From assembly GCF_032854445.1 (NCBI RefSeq), contig NC_088304.1:1612001-1676000 (forward strand): DNA of 64,000 nt, written 5' to 3'. The DNA comes from Liolophura sinensis (lineage: Eukaryota; Mollusca; Polyplacophora; Chitonida; Chitonidae). The notes under the pieces were generated by a model. The model had not been told where the DNA came from. It saw only the letters and a program-made list of their open reading frames with translations, and did no database searches. Shown piece after piece: positions 36,601 to 46,500 of the stretch; positions within the stretch are counted from its first letter, which is position 1, and the number at the start of each line of letters is the position of its first letter. Position numbers and translations under genes: made by a program.

Positions 36601-39600
36601 CCTATGTTAATATAGAATCCTGTGTTAGTACAGAATCCTATGTTAATACAGAATCCTGTGTTAATACAGAATCCTGTGTTTGTACAGAATCCTGTGTTAG
36701 TACAGAATCCTATGTTAGTACAGAATTATGTGTTAGTACAGAATCCTACATTAGTACAGAATCCTGTGTTACTACAGAATCCTATGTTAATACAGAATCC
36801 TGTGTTAATACAGAATCCTATGTTAGTACAGAATCCTGTGTTAATGCAGAATCCTGTGTTAGTACAGAATCCTGTGTTAATACAGAATCCTGTGTTAGTA
36901 GAGAATCCTATGTTAATACAGAATCCTGTGTTAGTACAGAATCCTGTGTAAATACAGAATCCTATGTTAATACAGAATCCTATGTTAGTACAGAATCCTG
37001 TGTTAATACAGAATCCTGTGTTAATACAGAATCCTGTGTTAATACAGAATCTTGTGTTAGTACAGAGTCCTATGTTAGTACAGAATCCTATGTTAATACA
37101 GAATCCTGTGTTAGTAGAGAATCCTGTGTTAATACAGAATCCTATGTTAATACAGAATCCTGTGTTAGTACAGAATCCTATGTTAATACAGAATCCTATG
37201 TTAATACAGAATCCTGTGTTAGTAGAGAATCCTATGTTAATACAGAATCCTGTGTTAGTACAGAATCCTATGTTAATACAGAATCTTGTGTTAATACAGA
37301 ATCCTGTGTAAATACAGAATCCTATGTTAATACAGAATCCTGTGTTAGTACAGAATCCTATGCTAATACAGAATCCTATGTTAGTACAGAATCCTGTGTT
37401 AATACAGAATCCTGTGTTAATACAGAATCCTATGTTAATACAGAATCTTGTGTTAATACAGAATCCTGTGTAAATACAGAATCCTATGTTAATACAGAAT
37501 CCTGTGTTAGTACAGAACCCTATGCTAATACAGAATCCTATGTTAGTACAGAATCCTGTGTTAATACAGAATCCTGTGTTAATACAGAATCCTATGTTAG
37601 TACAGAATCCTGTGTTAATACAGAATCCTGTGTTAATGCAGAATCCTGTGTTAAAGGTGGAAAAGACATAAAAATTACAGATGAATGAGTGCAGAAAGTT
37701 AGTTGTAAATGTGTTTTTTGTTTTTTTTTTCTGATTTTTCTTAAAAGAGAAACAGACACTTGAAAATAATTTTTGTAAGGTGGGTATTTGGGACCACCTT
37801 TTGGTATATATAGTCTTTGTGTAATAATGTTATAAATGAGGATGTAACACATGTTTAATAACTATATTTGCACTAGAATTTGGTCTTTTCAAGTAGCAAA
37901 TGTGTTCAACCTGGATTTTGATCATATTTATATTTTTAATATAACCATAATTATTGTCATAATTCAGATTAAATGCATATGTTTGGATGTAAAAAACAAA
38001 TTTACATTCAAATAAGTTAATTAGACGTGCATCACATACTTATTTAGAACATTATTATGCAACAACGATAAATACCCAAAGGTGGTCCCAAACAGCCACC
38101 ATACAAACATATTTTCAGATACCCTTTTCTCCTGAAATAAAAATTGACAAAAATATTAAAGATCACATTTGTAAATAAGTTTTCTTCACTTGAGGCTACA
38201 TGTATGTATGATATAGGATATATCGCATCAATCCTAAAGGCTGCATCACATAGCAAATGGGGAAATCCCCATTGCTATGTCCTACTTTTGCACAGCAATA
38301 TATTCTCCCTGAATGGGTCAGTATGGCCTAAGTTCCCTATTGAACATGAATAGCCTGACCCTGCCTGGTTCTCAGGCGACTTCAGTTTTACTTTGTGTTT
38401 TACATGCAAGCCAACACTAAAAAATATCCAATAATAAAAAGAAAATTGAAAATCCACCTTTTTTGTGACCGATGTTAATATTTGTGTATGATTTTAGTGC
38501 TTTTCAGGCACATAAATATGTGTACATATGTGTACAAGTGCTGTCACAATCCACTGTCACAATCCGCTGTCACAGTCCGCTGCCACAAGCCACTGTCACA
38601 ATCCACTGTCACAAGCCACTGTCACAATCCACTGTCACAAGCCACTGTCACAATCCACTGCCACAAGCCACTGTCACAATCCGCTGTCACAATCCACTGC
38701 CACAAGCCACTGCCACAATCCGCTGTCACAAGCCACTGTCACAAGCCACTGTCACAATCTGCTGTCACAGTCCGCTGCCACAAGCCACTGTCACAATCCA
38801 CTGTCACAAGCCACTGTCACAATCTGCTGTCACAGTCCGCTGCCACAAGCCACTGTCACAATCCACTGTCACAAGCCACTGTCACAATCCACTGCCACAA
38901 GCCACTGTCACAATCCGCTGTCACAATCCACTGCCACAAGCCACTGTCACAATCCACTGTCACAAGCCACTGTCACAATCCACTGCCACAAGCCACTGTC
39001 ACAGCCCGCTGCCACAAGCCACTGTCACAATCCACTGTCACAAGCCACTGTCACAATCTGCTGTCACAGTCCGCTGCCACAAGCCACTGTCACAAGCCAC
39101 TGTCACAATCCACTGCCACAAGCCACTGTCACAATCCACTGTCACAATCCGCTGTCACAATCCGCTGTCACAAGCCACTGTCACAATCCGCTGTCACAAG
39201 CCACTGTCACAATCTGCTGTCACAATCCGCTGCCACAAGCCACTGTCACAATCCACTGTCACAATCCGCTGTCACAGGCCACTGTCACAATCCACTGTCA
39301 CAAGCCACTGTCACAATCCACTGCCACAAGCCACTGTCACAATCCACTGTCACAATCCGCTGTCACAATCCACTGCCACAAGCCACTGTCACAATCTGCA
39401 GTCACAATCCACTGCCACAATCCGCTGTCACAATCCACTGTCACAAGCCACTGTCACAATCCACTGTCACAATCCGCTGTCACAAGCCACTGTCACAATC
39501 TGCAGTCACAATCCGCTGCCACAAGCCACTGTCACAATCTGCTGTCACAATCCGCTGCCATAAGCCACTGTCACAATCCACTGTCACAAGCCACTGTCAC

Positions 39601-40187
39601 AATCCACTGTCACAAGCCACTGTCACAATCCGCTGTCACAGGCCACTGTCACAATCCGCTGTCACAATCTGCAGTCACAATCCACTGCAACAAGCCACTG
39701 TCACAATCCGCTGTCCCAGTGTGCTGCCACAGTCCACTGTTCCCACAAATTAGAGGCTTTTTCAGATTTATTTGTGTACTGCCTGATGACATTGAAAAGA
39801 GAGATTCATTCTGTCCATACATACAAAACAGGAAGTTAATTTGATGGGGCATTTTTGGTACTACTGATTTGTACATTTTTTTAAATTTTAAATTATCTTT
39901 ACCTTCTTGTTTTTAGAAATTATCTGAAGAGAAGACGTTTGGAAGCTAAAGCAGAGGTTAAGTCATCGGCAGAGAAAAGGACAAAATTGGATGAAACAGA
40001 AGTCATTGAGACAACCAAAAGTGTGAAACCACTGAAACAGAAAGTCAGTGAGACAACCAAAAGTGTGAAGCCACTGCAACAGAAAGTCAGTGGAAAGAAG
40101 GAGAAAAAGAACCGCTTTAAACAGACAGTCAGCAAAAATAACAAAACAAACTCCCGTAAGGACAGACTTATGGAAAACACAGATTAA
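15679..40187 (+). CDS. DDX52: DDX52 (Rok1) ATP-dependent RNA helicase, 16 exons
   Basis: Exons: 15679-15765, 16104-16218, 17276-17475, 20115-20300, 20545-20688, 21332-21443, 25846-25918, 27679-27748, 27969-28102, 28258-28348, 28716-28838, 29404-29554, 31202-31277, 34334-34405, 34624-34713, 39917-40187. The phases agree and the sum is 665 codons, 664 aa (human about 599). It is a nucleolar helicase needed for early 18S rRNA processing (family knowledge). Motifs seen: [17 protein letters not shown] start; acidic/basic linker (68-134); Q motif (Gln about 187); Walker A APTGSGKT (204-211); PTRELA (237-242); TPNR (287-290); DESD box (313-316); SAT (348-350); FVQ; RGID (469-472); HRIGRTGR (493-500). 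The tail is lysine-rich and repeats ETTKSVKPL twice. The first donor, AAG|GTTATT, is weak and is the least certain border. The introns carry ten arrays described separately. Confidence 0.95.
16565..16727. repeat. 40-bp tandem repeat, four copies (DDX52 intron 2)
   Basis: Unit contains TTAGCCAGCTGATAGAACAA and TAGAATTCCATACTGC. Four adjacent copies with few differences, 5' of the 31-bp array. Confidence 0.95.
16793..17098. repeat. 31-bp minisatellite (DDX52 intron 2)
   Basis: About ten copies of a unit with TTTTGATGCAGTGGAGAACA plus GTATATATAT. Minus-strand frames here ([11 protein letters not shown] words) are repeat products. Confidence 0.96.
17476..20114. other. DDX52 intron 3
   Basis: 2.6 kb between exons 3 and 4. 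Apart from the 25-bp repeat at 18972-19094 it looks like unique AT-rich sequence. I saw no exon, SINE or other element. Confidence 0.6.
18972..19094. repeat. 25-bp tandem repeat, five copies (DDX52 intron 3)
   Basis: Five nearly perfect copies of a unit with CTGCTGTAACATGATCTAAA plus CATAA. The low divergence suggests a recent array. Confidence 0.96.
21764..25105. repeat. 33-bp minisatellite with 1,065-bp higher-order repeat (DDX52 intron 6)
   Basis: About 100 copies of a 32/33-bp unit (CTTTCTTCTCAATGATCCCA followed by ACTATCGCTGGA, with TTGATGA variants). Segments about 22745-23530 and 23810-24595 are almost identical at an offset of 1,065 bp, which shows a recent duplication of a block of about 32 units inside the array. 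The unit is pyrimidine-rich on the transcribed strand. All open frames here are repeat products. Confidence 0.96.
25437..25725. repeat. 26-bp minisatellite of acceptor-like units (DDX52 intron 6)
   Basis: About 11 copies of TTCATTTTCAG plus ATTGGTATATCTTTC. Each copy is a polypyrimidine run ending in TTTTCAG, so each looks like a 3' splice site. The true acceptor of exon 7 (GATATTTCAG, exon at 25846) lies about 120 bp downstream of the last copy. Confidence 0.95.
26540..26780 (+). repeat. dispersed repeat S4 copy
   Basis: GGGGGAGAAACCACAGACCT, then GGCAAGTTATTGACAAACTT, and later GTCAGATTTGAACCTGCATG. Same order as the copies at 4615 and 12535. It lies in DDX52 intron 7, directly before an S3 fragment. 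Confidence 0.55.
26785..26930 (-). repeat. SINE family S3 fragment
   Basis: GTGCTCAAGAATATTTCACT, TATACGACGGC, AACCACCATGAGCTGGACTT, GAACTCACAGCAGC and GGTGAGAGGCTCCCATGTCA follow the order of the full S3 copy, with the middle deleted. At the place where the tRNA-like head should begin it passes into the 39-bp array. Confidence 0.8.
26925..27570. repeat. 39-bp minisatellite (DDX52 intron 7)
   Basis: About 16 copies of GTGTAAATGTTAGACATGAG plus TACAGTGCAGGGCAAGCCA. The unit is a multiple of three, so frames of 284 and 168 codons stay open on the minus strand without any sign of being genes. Confidence 0.96.
29533..30125. repeat. 22-bp minisatellite that starts inside DDX52 exon 12
   Basis: The first unit, 29533-29554, is coding: it encodes VSYIHRI plus the first base of the next Gly codon and ends at the exon border. 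The next unit, GTCAGTTACATCCACAGAAT plus AG, is the start of the intron, and about 24 more degenerate copies follow. Each good copy repeats the junction AATAG|GTCAGT, so the array is a ladder of decoy 5' splice sites behind the true one. Confidence 0.93.
30179..30568 (+). repeat. SINE family S1, full length with target-site duplication
   Basis: The element is 30192-30555, flanked by a perfect 13-bp repeat, CTTAGATCAGGTG (30179-30191 and 30556-30568). It has a tRNA-like head (GATAGCACAGTTGGTAGAGC; GGATCAATCC), a body of about 270 bp and the ACTCACTCACT tail after GAGTACGACGTTAAACCCCA. The intact duplication indicates a young insertion. Target site: DDX52 intron 12, inside or next to the 22-bp array. 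Confidence 0.93.
30569..30830 (+). repeat. SINE family S2, 5'-truncated copy
   Basis: CATACCAAAGACTTTCAAAA, GAGAGGTTAGAGCAAGGAAA, GGCCCGGTGTCAGTGTAATG, TGACTGGGTGGAGTG and TTTGCCACAAGAAGACAC match in order the S2 copy at 51340-51662 read on its minus strand. The tRNA-like head is missing. Confidence 0.8.
30855..30998. repeat. about 51-bp tandem repeat, three copies (DDX52 intron 12)
   Basis: Three copies of a unit with GGTCAGTTACACTGAATGAC, TGGTTTATGTGTGGTCA and AGAAGA. It shares GGTCAGTTACA with the 22-bp array and may derive from it. Confidence 0.9.
31313..34165. repeat. 63-bp minisatellite (DDX52 intron 13)
   Basis: About 45 copies of a 63-bp unit (ATCATGCCTCACCTTATGTT, CATCATACAACAAGCAATAT, TACAAAACTTTGTTAATCAA, AG). 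It begins 35 bp after the exon 13 donor. Because 63 is 21 codons and the unit has no stop in two frames, a 973-codon frame runs through it. That frame has no gene-like feature, and read-through from exon 13 would meet TGA at once (AGG AGG TGA). Confidence 0.97.
34825..37655. repeat. 18-bp minisatellite with higher-order blocks (DDX52 intron 15)
   Basis: About 157 copies of AATCCTGTGTTAATACAG and variants (GTTAGTACAG, TATGTTAATA). A block with GTACAAAAACCTGTGTTAG recurs near 35350, 35620, 35930 and 36520, so multi-unit blocks have been duplicated. Six codons per unit leave both strands open over 385-528 codons. Confidence 0.97.
37656..38540. other. DDX52 intron 15 between two arrays, no element seen
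   Basis: AT-rich sequence with a phrase near 37780-37800 (GGTGGGTATTTGGGACCACC) that recurs inverted near 38070-38090 (AAATACCCAAAGGTGGTCCC). The two could be the arms of an inverted repeat with about 270 bp between them. No gene is visible. Confidence 0.45.
38541..39745. repeat. 13-bp minisatellite (DDX52 intron 15)
   Basis: About 92 copies of CCACTGTCACAAG / CCACTGTCACAAT / CCGCTGTCACAAT. Since 13 is not a multiple of three, the repeat has a 39-bp coding period and stays open in all three plus frames ([12 protein letters not shown] words, up to 438 codons). It is array noise in the intron before the last exon. Confidence 0.97.
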
Positions 40188-40335
40188 ACTCGAAGAATTA
40201 TCTGGTATACTGTTCTGCAGAGAATGATCTTTTAATGCGCTGGGTCTCTTAGATTATTCACAAACATTTATTGTGTGTACAAGAAATGACTGTCAGAGGC
40301 TCTGTCCTGATATACATGTAGCATTTCACCTCGGT

Positions 40336-40341
40336 AATAAA
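40336..40341 (+). promoter_or_regulatory. candidate polyadenylation signal of DDX52
   Basis: AATAAA lies 149 bp after the DDX52 stop. It gives a short 3' UTR and leaves about 2 kb to the end of the convergent AIP gene. Confidence 0.55.
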
Positions 40342-40937
40342 TGTATCAATCTCAGTTGCTGTTCTGTGGCTACTTTCACAAAACTTTGCAAGTCACTTTT
40401 TTATATTATAACTTTCCTTTACTTATCACTTCACTTAATAATGCTGTCATAAGCTTGACATAATTTTATTTCTAAACTTTATGTTGCCAGATGTTGCTTT
40501 TAAAGCAAAGAAATATTTCTCCATAAGCAGTTTTAAAACACATGCATATATATAAAACAAACATATATACAAACAAATTCTGCATACAAACTACAATGAA
40601 TAAGTACAACATAAGTACACATGAAAATGTGTGAAAACTGAGAAAATTCATGTTTTTTACAAACTGCTCACTGACTTATGCTGAAAGCAATGAAATCTTT
40701 GCTCTTCTGCTTCAAGAGCAAATTGGTGGTATACTTAAAATACATGTACAAGAATAAGGTTTTGTGATTGGCTGTGGTGATATTTTCATTGACATTGATG
40801 TTTATGGCTGCCCAGTTTCTGTATGAATTTTCTTTCATGGTTTTCTTACATCAGCCAATCTGTGTCCAGATTAAAAATTGTGACTCCAGAATCGCAAGTC
40901 AGTCTTTACAGAAATTTTGGGTATTTGCTTCAAAAAT

Positions 40938-41003
40938 CTGTCGTCATGTGACGAGTAAAATTTGTTGAGTATGACATTAAACCCTAAGCACTCACTCATT
41001 CAA
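40938..41003 (+). repeat. SINE family S1, 3' end fragment
   Basis: TCGTCATGTGACGAGTAAAA, then TTTGTTGAGTATGACATTAA, ACCCTAAGCACTCACTCA: the terminal part of S1 with several substitutions. It lies between DDX52 and AIP. Confidence 0.75.
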
Positions 41004-41184
41004 GCATCTGTCCAAGAAAGTGCATTTTTAGAGTCAAATACTGGTGAGAACATTTTACTTTTGGTGCTAAAACTGACATCCTACCTTCCAAATATAGTAT
41101 AAGACACCTTTCTAAGATCAAAAGACTTCTCAGAATCAGGCAAAGTGAGTAACAGTCATGGATGAATTCTGAGGTCAAACTGAG

Positions 41185-41310
41185 TAGATTGTCATTTATT
41201 GTCGCTGGTACCACCCAGCAGTATTTCAGAGGTCAGACAGAGTAGATTGTCATTTATAGTTGCTGGTATTGTCATTTATTGCTGCTGGTATTGTCATTTA
41301 TTGCTGCTGG
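41185..41310. repeat. short tandem repeat between DDX52 and AIP
   Basis: Five irregular copies of ATTGTCATTTATTGCTGCTG plus GT. Minus-strand AATAAA words in it (as TTTATT on the plus strand) could act as AIP polyadenylation signals, but this is not decided by the sequence. Confidence 0.7.
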
Positions 41311-41449
41311 TACCACCAAGCTGTATTTCACACTACAAGCAGCACAATAATCCCCTCAATATTACTTCATTTCTTGATCCCTGAGCACTAATCTGTTTGA
41401 TTGTTCTGCAATGTGGCATATAATGACATGACTCTGTATTTGAGCGAAA

Positions 41450-41575
41450 TGAGCCCTGGGGATGTCCCCCAGGCCCTACCTGGTTTCCTCCCACCATAAT
41501 GCTGGCCGCCATCATATTAGTAAAATATTCTTAACTACGGCATAAAATACCACTTGAATAAATAAAGAAATGAAC
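41450..41575 (+). repeat. SINE family S3, 3' half
   Basis: CTGGTTTCCTCCCACCATAA, TGCTGGCCGCCATCATATTA, AAATATTCTTAACTACGGCA, TAAAATACCACTTGAATAAA: the plus-strand reading of the S3 3' half, with an AATAAATAAA tail. Confidence 0.85.
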
Positions 41576-42365
41576 TTGTATCATCAACTTAGCTAACAAA
41601 AACACTTAAGGAACTTGTTCATCTTTTGACAGTCTACACATAAGGAACTTATTCATTTGTCGACAGTCTACACATGAGAAACTTGTTCATCTGTTGACAG
41701 TGAAAACTGACCTACTATGACAATATCAACAACATAAAGTATAAGTTCTGTTAGCTGTCTCAAATCAATGATTAATATTGCTGAAAGACTAGAATCCCAT
41801 CAAAACGGCTGAATGGTGATCACACAAATAAAATATGTACACTCATAATAATACATAGCAGTGCATCATGGGATACAAAGTGGGGTAAGAGAACATGTGA
41901 CCTATAACAGCCAATGGCCACTTCTGGATGAGTGACAGAAGCCAGCTTCATCTCTCCATACTGTCCTGCAAATAGTACCAAACATCCTCCCTAATAGATT
42001 CGCTGACTTTCAACAACAATGCTATAAGGTAAATGTGTGTATCACTTTTTGGAAACACTACTTTAAAAAAATCCAAGCATTCTATAAAACTTTCTCAGAA
42101 GGTGAGGAAGAAAGGCATGCAGAGACATAGCAGAATCCCATGATCTTCTCATGCAGCATGGACATCTTTTGTCCAAAAGTCACATTCAGAAAGCTGAAAA
42201 AAAAAGTCAGAAAAGGAATTTCATAGGCACCAAGGCTACCACCTTTCTCTCAGTTTTGTATAAAAACACTTCTGTCTTCCATTTTGCACTCCTGCCCACT
42301 TCAATCCCACAATGCACAACCCATACGGATAACACATGAAATGATGTCATTATGCAGTCAACCGA

Positions 42366-43541
42366 TTAAAACAGTTTCCCTTTCAGTTTGGCACTGTCCT
42401 CAGCATCTCTCTGCTTCTGTAGCTGGTCTAGGTGAGCCAGCTCTTTCTTAACGGAACCAGCCAGAGTGGGGTCGAGCTCCGCCACTCTCTGCAGATCTTG
42501 ACGGGCCTCATCAGGGTTCCAGGCTCCCACGTGGGCTTTTCCTCTCCGAAACAAAGCTTTCACATTATCTGCAGATATACAAGCAAATGTTGTCAATTTT
42601 ATCATATGTAGACACCAGCATTCAGGAAAAAAACACACCATATTTTTTATACAGCCCATTTAACAGCTCAAAAGTGAAAATGAAAAAAAAATTACCAAAC
42701 TTGTACTGTTACTTTAAGAGGTATGACAATGGTTTCTTTGCATATAATAATGAGGTATACCACATCAGTACTGCCTGATCTCACTAGTGAAATTGAGCTG
42801 CTGCTCCCTATACTGACTTGTTGCTCACCCAATCTCACTAAAGTCACATGGAGTTGCTGCTCCCTACACTGACTTGTTGCTCACCCAATCTCACTAAAGT
42901 CACATTTAGTTACTGCTCCGCATACTGACTTGTTGCAGTAACTTGTTTCAGTGAAACCTGCATGGTTGCCCATATACCTGGCTGCTGGTCTAGCACTGTG
43001 GATGTGTGCTCAATCACAGGGTAGTAGTCCTTTTGCACCAGCTTACATTGAGCAAAGTTCAACAACAATGGCACCTTGAGCTCATTCAGCTTCACCCAGG
43101 CTTCATCCCCAGGCTTCTCCCTGGAACAATGACAGTGAACAATGGTAGAGTGAACGAAGTCAGATTTAGTGATCACAAGCTTAGGGCAAATTTGAAAATT
43201 TATTACAAGCTTCGCCAGGAGTCTTATAATAACACTTATATCCCCCACACTTCTTATATATTTATTTATTTATTTATTTCATTGGTATTTTACGCCGCAC
43301 TCAAGAATATTTCACTTATATGACGGCGGCCAGCATTATTGTGGGAGGAAACCGAGCAGAGGAAACCCGGGGAAAATCCATTACCATGCGCAGGTTGCTG
43401 ACAGACCTTCCCACGTATGGCCCTAGAGGAAGCCAGCATGAGCTGGACTTGAACTCACAGCGACCGCATTGGTGAGAGACTCTTGGGTCATTACGCTGCC
43501 CTAGCGTGCTAACCGACTGAGCCACGCAGGCCCTTCACCGC

Positions 43542-43573
<32 letters not shown>

Positions 43574-46500
43574 TCTTGATTTCGTAGTTATAAACAGTAC
43601 GGTAACTATGTATGTTTTTACACTGTACTTAACAACGATTTAGTCATATGACGGCGAAGAGTCATTAGGTGTGTGTACATATACTGTGTCTATTACGTCC
43701 ATGCCTCTAAAGTGCTATCGCCAACGAAGTACCAAAGACACCAGACAACACAACATAATTTTTATAAAGTTCTTGTGACTTTGTTGATTGCATGTTACTT
43801 TGCAGAAAGAAAAAAAAGTCAGCAAGATTTGAGTAGGTTGTTTAACTTTTTAAAAATGGCTTTGCTGGTAAATAATGTATCCAATGAAAAAAACAACAAC
43901 AACAAAATTATGTAGACATTATGTAGAGCCTTTGTAAGAAATGCTGTATTGTCCTTACCTTAATAGCAACTGTTCTAATATTCCAATAGCTTTGGTATAT
44001 TTTTCCACAGCTTCATCATACTGTTTGTTTTTGTACAATGTGTTTCCTTCCTCACGCAGCTGAGGGACGGCTGCTATTTTCTCTTCATCGCTCATTTCCC
44101 ATGCCTCCTTGTCATAGTCAGCTTCAAGCTTCAACAATTCTTGACAAAAAGAAAAAAAAAAACAAACAAAAGAAAAACAACGTCAGAACATAGCATATCC
44201 CACAGTTGCTCCACTAATTAGCTAAGGGCTTTTCTGTGTGGGAGCTTTCACCAACCACCGTGTGAGGTGAAGCTGAAGACGGGTTGTGTGGAAAAGATTA
44301 CAGGATGAATGCAGGTAATTCCTGGAATTAAACCAAAAATGCCTTGTGCATGTCTACATATGTTCTCATCACATCTGCAAAGCTTTGTGAGAATCCATTG
44401 TGTTGTGTTCAAAAGCACTTCCTCAGCTTAACCTGGATAAGATTATATCATGAAAGGGAGGTAATTCTGTAAATCATTGTTGAATAACAATCCCCATCAG
44501 GCCACCAAAATTCACAAAAGTCAGTACAGTAAAAACTGTAGGAGATGCATTTGCATGAAATGATTTAAGAGATATGGACAAACGGGCGAACGTGCTGATT
44601 ACTTGTTTAATATACTGGGAAGATAACAAAACACTGCTTGATGAACTGGACGCTTAGCTCATCAAATACACTGGACTCAATAACAGGTGTACCATGTATC
44701 ATACAATGATGTACAATAATAAATATTTGATATTTCTTTCTGTATGAGAATCATCAAAGTGCATATAAAACAATAGAAACATGTAATAAAATTTACCTTC
44801 CCTTCACAGGCCTGCACTGGACAATTTAAATTCTTAACATGTCAAAGACCATAGTTACCGAGTGTGAACGTTACAGGGTACAACTCTGTCAAAGGTCATT
44901 GTTACCGGGTGTGAATGTTACAGGGTACAACTCTGTCAAAGGCCATAGTTATTGGGTGTGAATGTTACAGGGTACAACTCTGTCAAAGGTCATTGTTACC
45001 GGGTGTGAATGTTACAGGGTAAAAACTCTGTCAAAGGTCATTGTTACCGAGTGTGAATGTTACAGGGTACAACTCTGTCAAAGGCCATAGTTACCGGGTG
45101 TGAATGTTACAGGGTACAACTCTGTCAAAGGCCATAGTTATCGGGTGTGAATGTTACAGGGTACAATGCTGTCAAAGGCCATAGTTACCTGGTGTGAATG
45201 TTACTGGGTACAACTCTGTCAAAGGCCATAGTTACCGGGTGTGAATGTTACAGGGTACAACTCTGTCAAAGGCCATAGTTACCAGGTGTGAATGTTACAG
45301 GGTACAACGCTGTCAAAGGCCATAGTTACCGGGTGTGAATGTTACAGGGTACAACTCTGTCAAAGGCCATAGTTACCGGGTGTGAATGTTACAGGGTACA
45401 ACTCTGTCAAAGGCCATAGTTACCTGGTGTGAATGTTACAGGGTACAACTCTGTCAAAGGCCATAGTTACCAGGTGTGAATGTTACAGGGTACAACGCTA
45501 TCAAAGGCCATAGTTACCGAGTGTGAATGTTACAGGGTACAACATTGTCAAAGGCCACAGTTCCTGAGTGTGAATGTTACAGGATACAATTTTGTCAAAG
45601 GCCACAGTTACTGAGCGTGAATGTTACAGGACACAACTCTGCCAAAGGCCATAGTGACCGAGTGTGAATGTTACAGGGTACAACGCTGTCAAAGGCCACA
45701 GTTACCTGGTGTGAATGTTACAGGGTACAACACTGTCAAAGGCCACAGTTTCCGAGTTTGAATGTTACAGGATACAACTTTGCCAAAGGCCATGGTTACC
45801 GAGTGTGAATGTTACAGGATACAACTTTGTTAAAGGCCATAGTTACCAAGTGTGAATGTTACAGGACACAACTCTGTCAAAGGCCATAGTTACCAAGTGT
45901 GAATGTTACAGGGTACAACGCTGTCAAAGGCCATAGTTACCGGGTGTGAATGTTACAGGGTACAACTCTGTCAAAGGCCATAGTTACCGGGTGTGAATGT
46001 TACAGGGTACAATTTTGTCAAAGGCCACAGTTACTGAGCGTGAATGTTACAGGACACAACTCTGCCAAAGGCCATAGTGACCGAGTGTGAATGTTACAGG
46101 GTACAACGCTGTCAAAGGCCACAGTTACCTGGTGTGAATGTTACAGGGTACAACACTGTCAAAGGCCACAGTTTCCGAGTTTGAATGTTACAGGATACAA
46201 CTTTGCCAAAGGCCATGGTTACCGAGTGTGAATGTTACAGGATACAACTTTGTTAAAGGCCATAGTTACCAAGTGTGAATGTTACAGGACACAACTCTGT
46301 CAAAGGCCATAGTTACCAAGTGTGAATGTTACAGGGTACAACGCTGTCAAAGGCCATAGTTACCGGGTGTGAATGTTACAGGGTACAACTCTGTCAAAGG
46401 CCATAGTTACCGGGTGTGAATGTTACAGGGTACAATTTTGTCAAAGGCCACAGTTACCGAGTGCGAATGTTACAGGGTACAACTTTGTCAAAGGCCACAG

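Noticed and set aside
34855-37671. Long frames on both strands in the 18-bp array (528 codons minus, 385 plus)
   Set aside because: Unit length is a multiple of three and lacks stops on both strands; pure array effect inside a DDX52 intron.
38472-39844. Three overlapping frames of 363-438 codons (HCHNPLSQS words)
   Set aside because: A 13-bp repeat without stops is open in all three frames at once; no gene.
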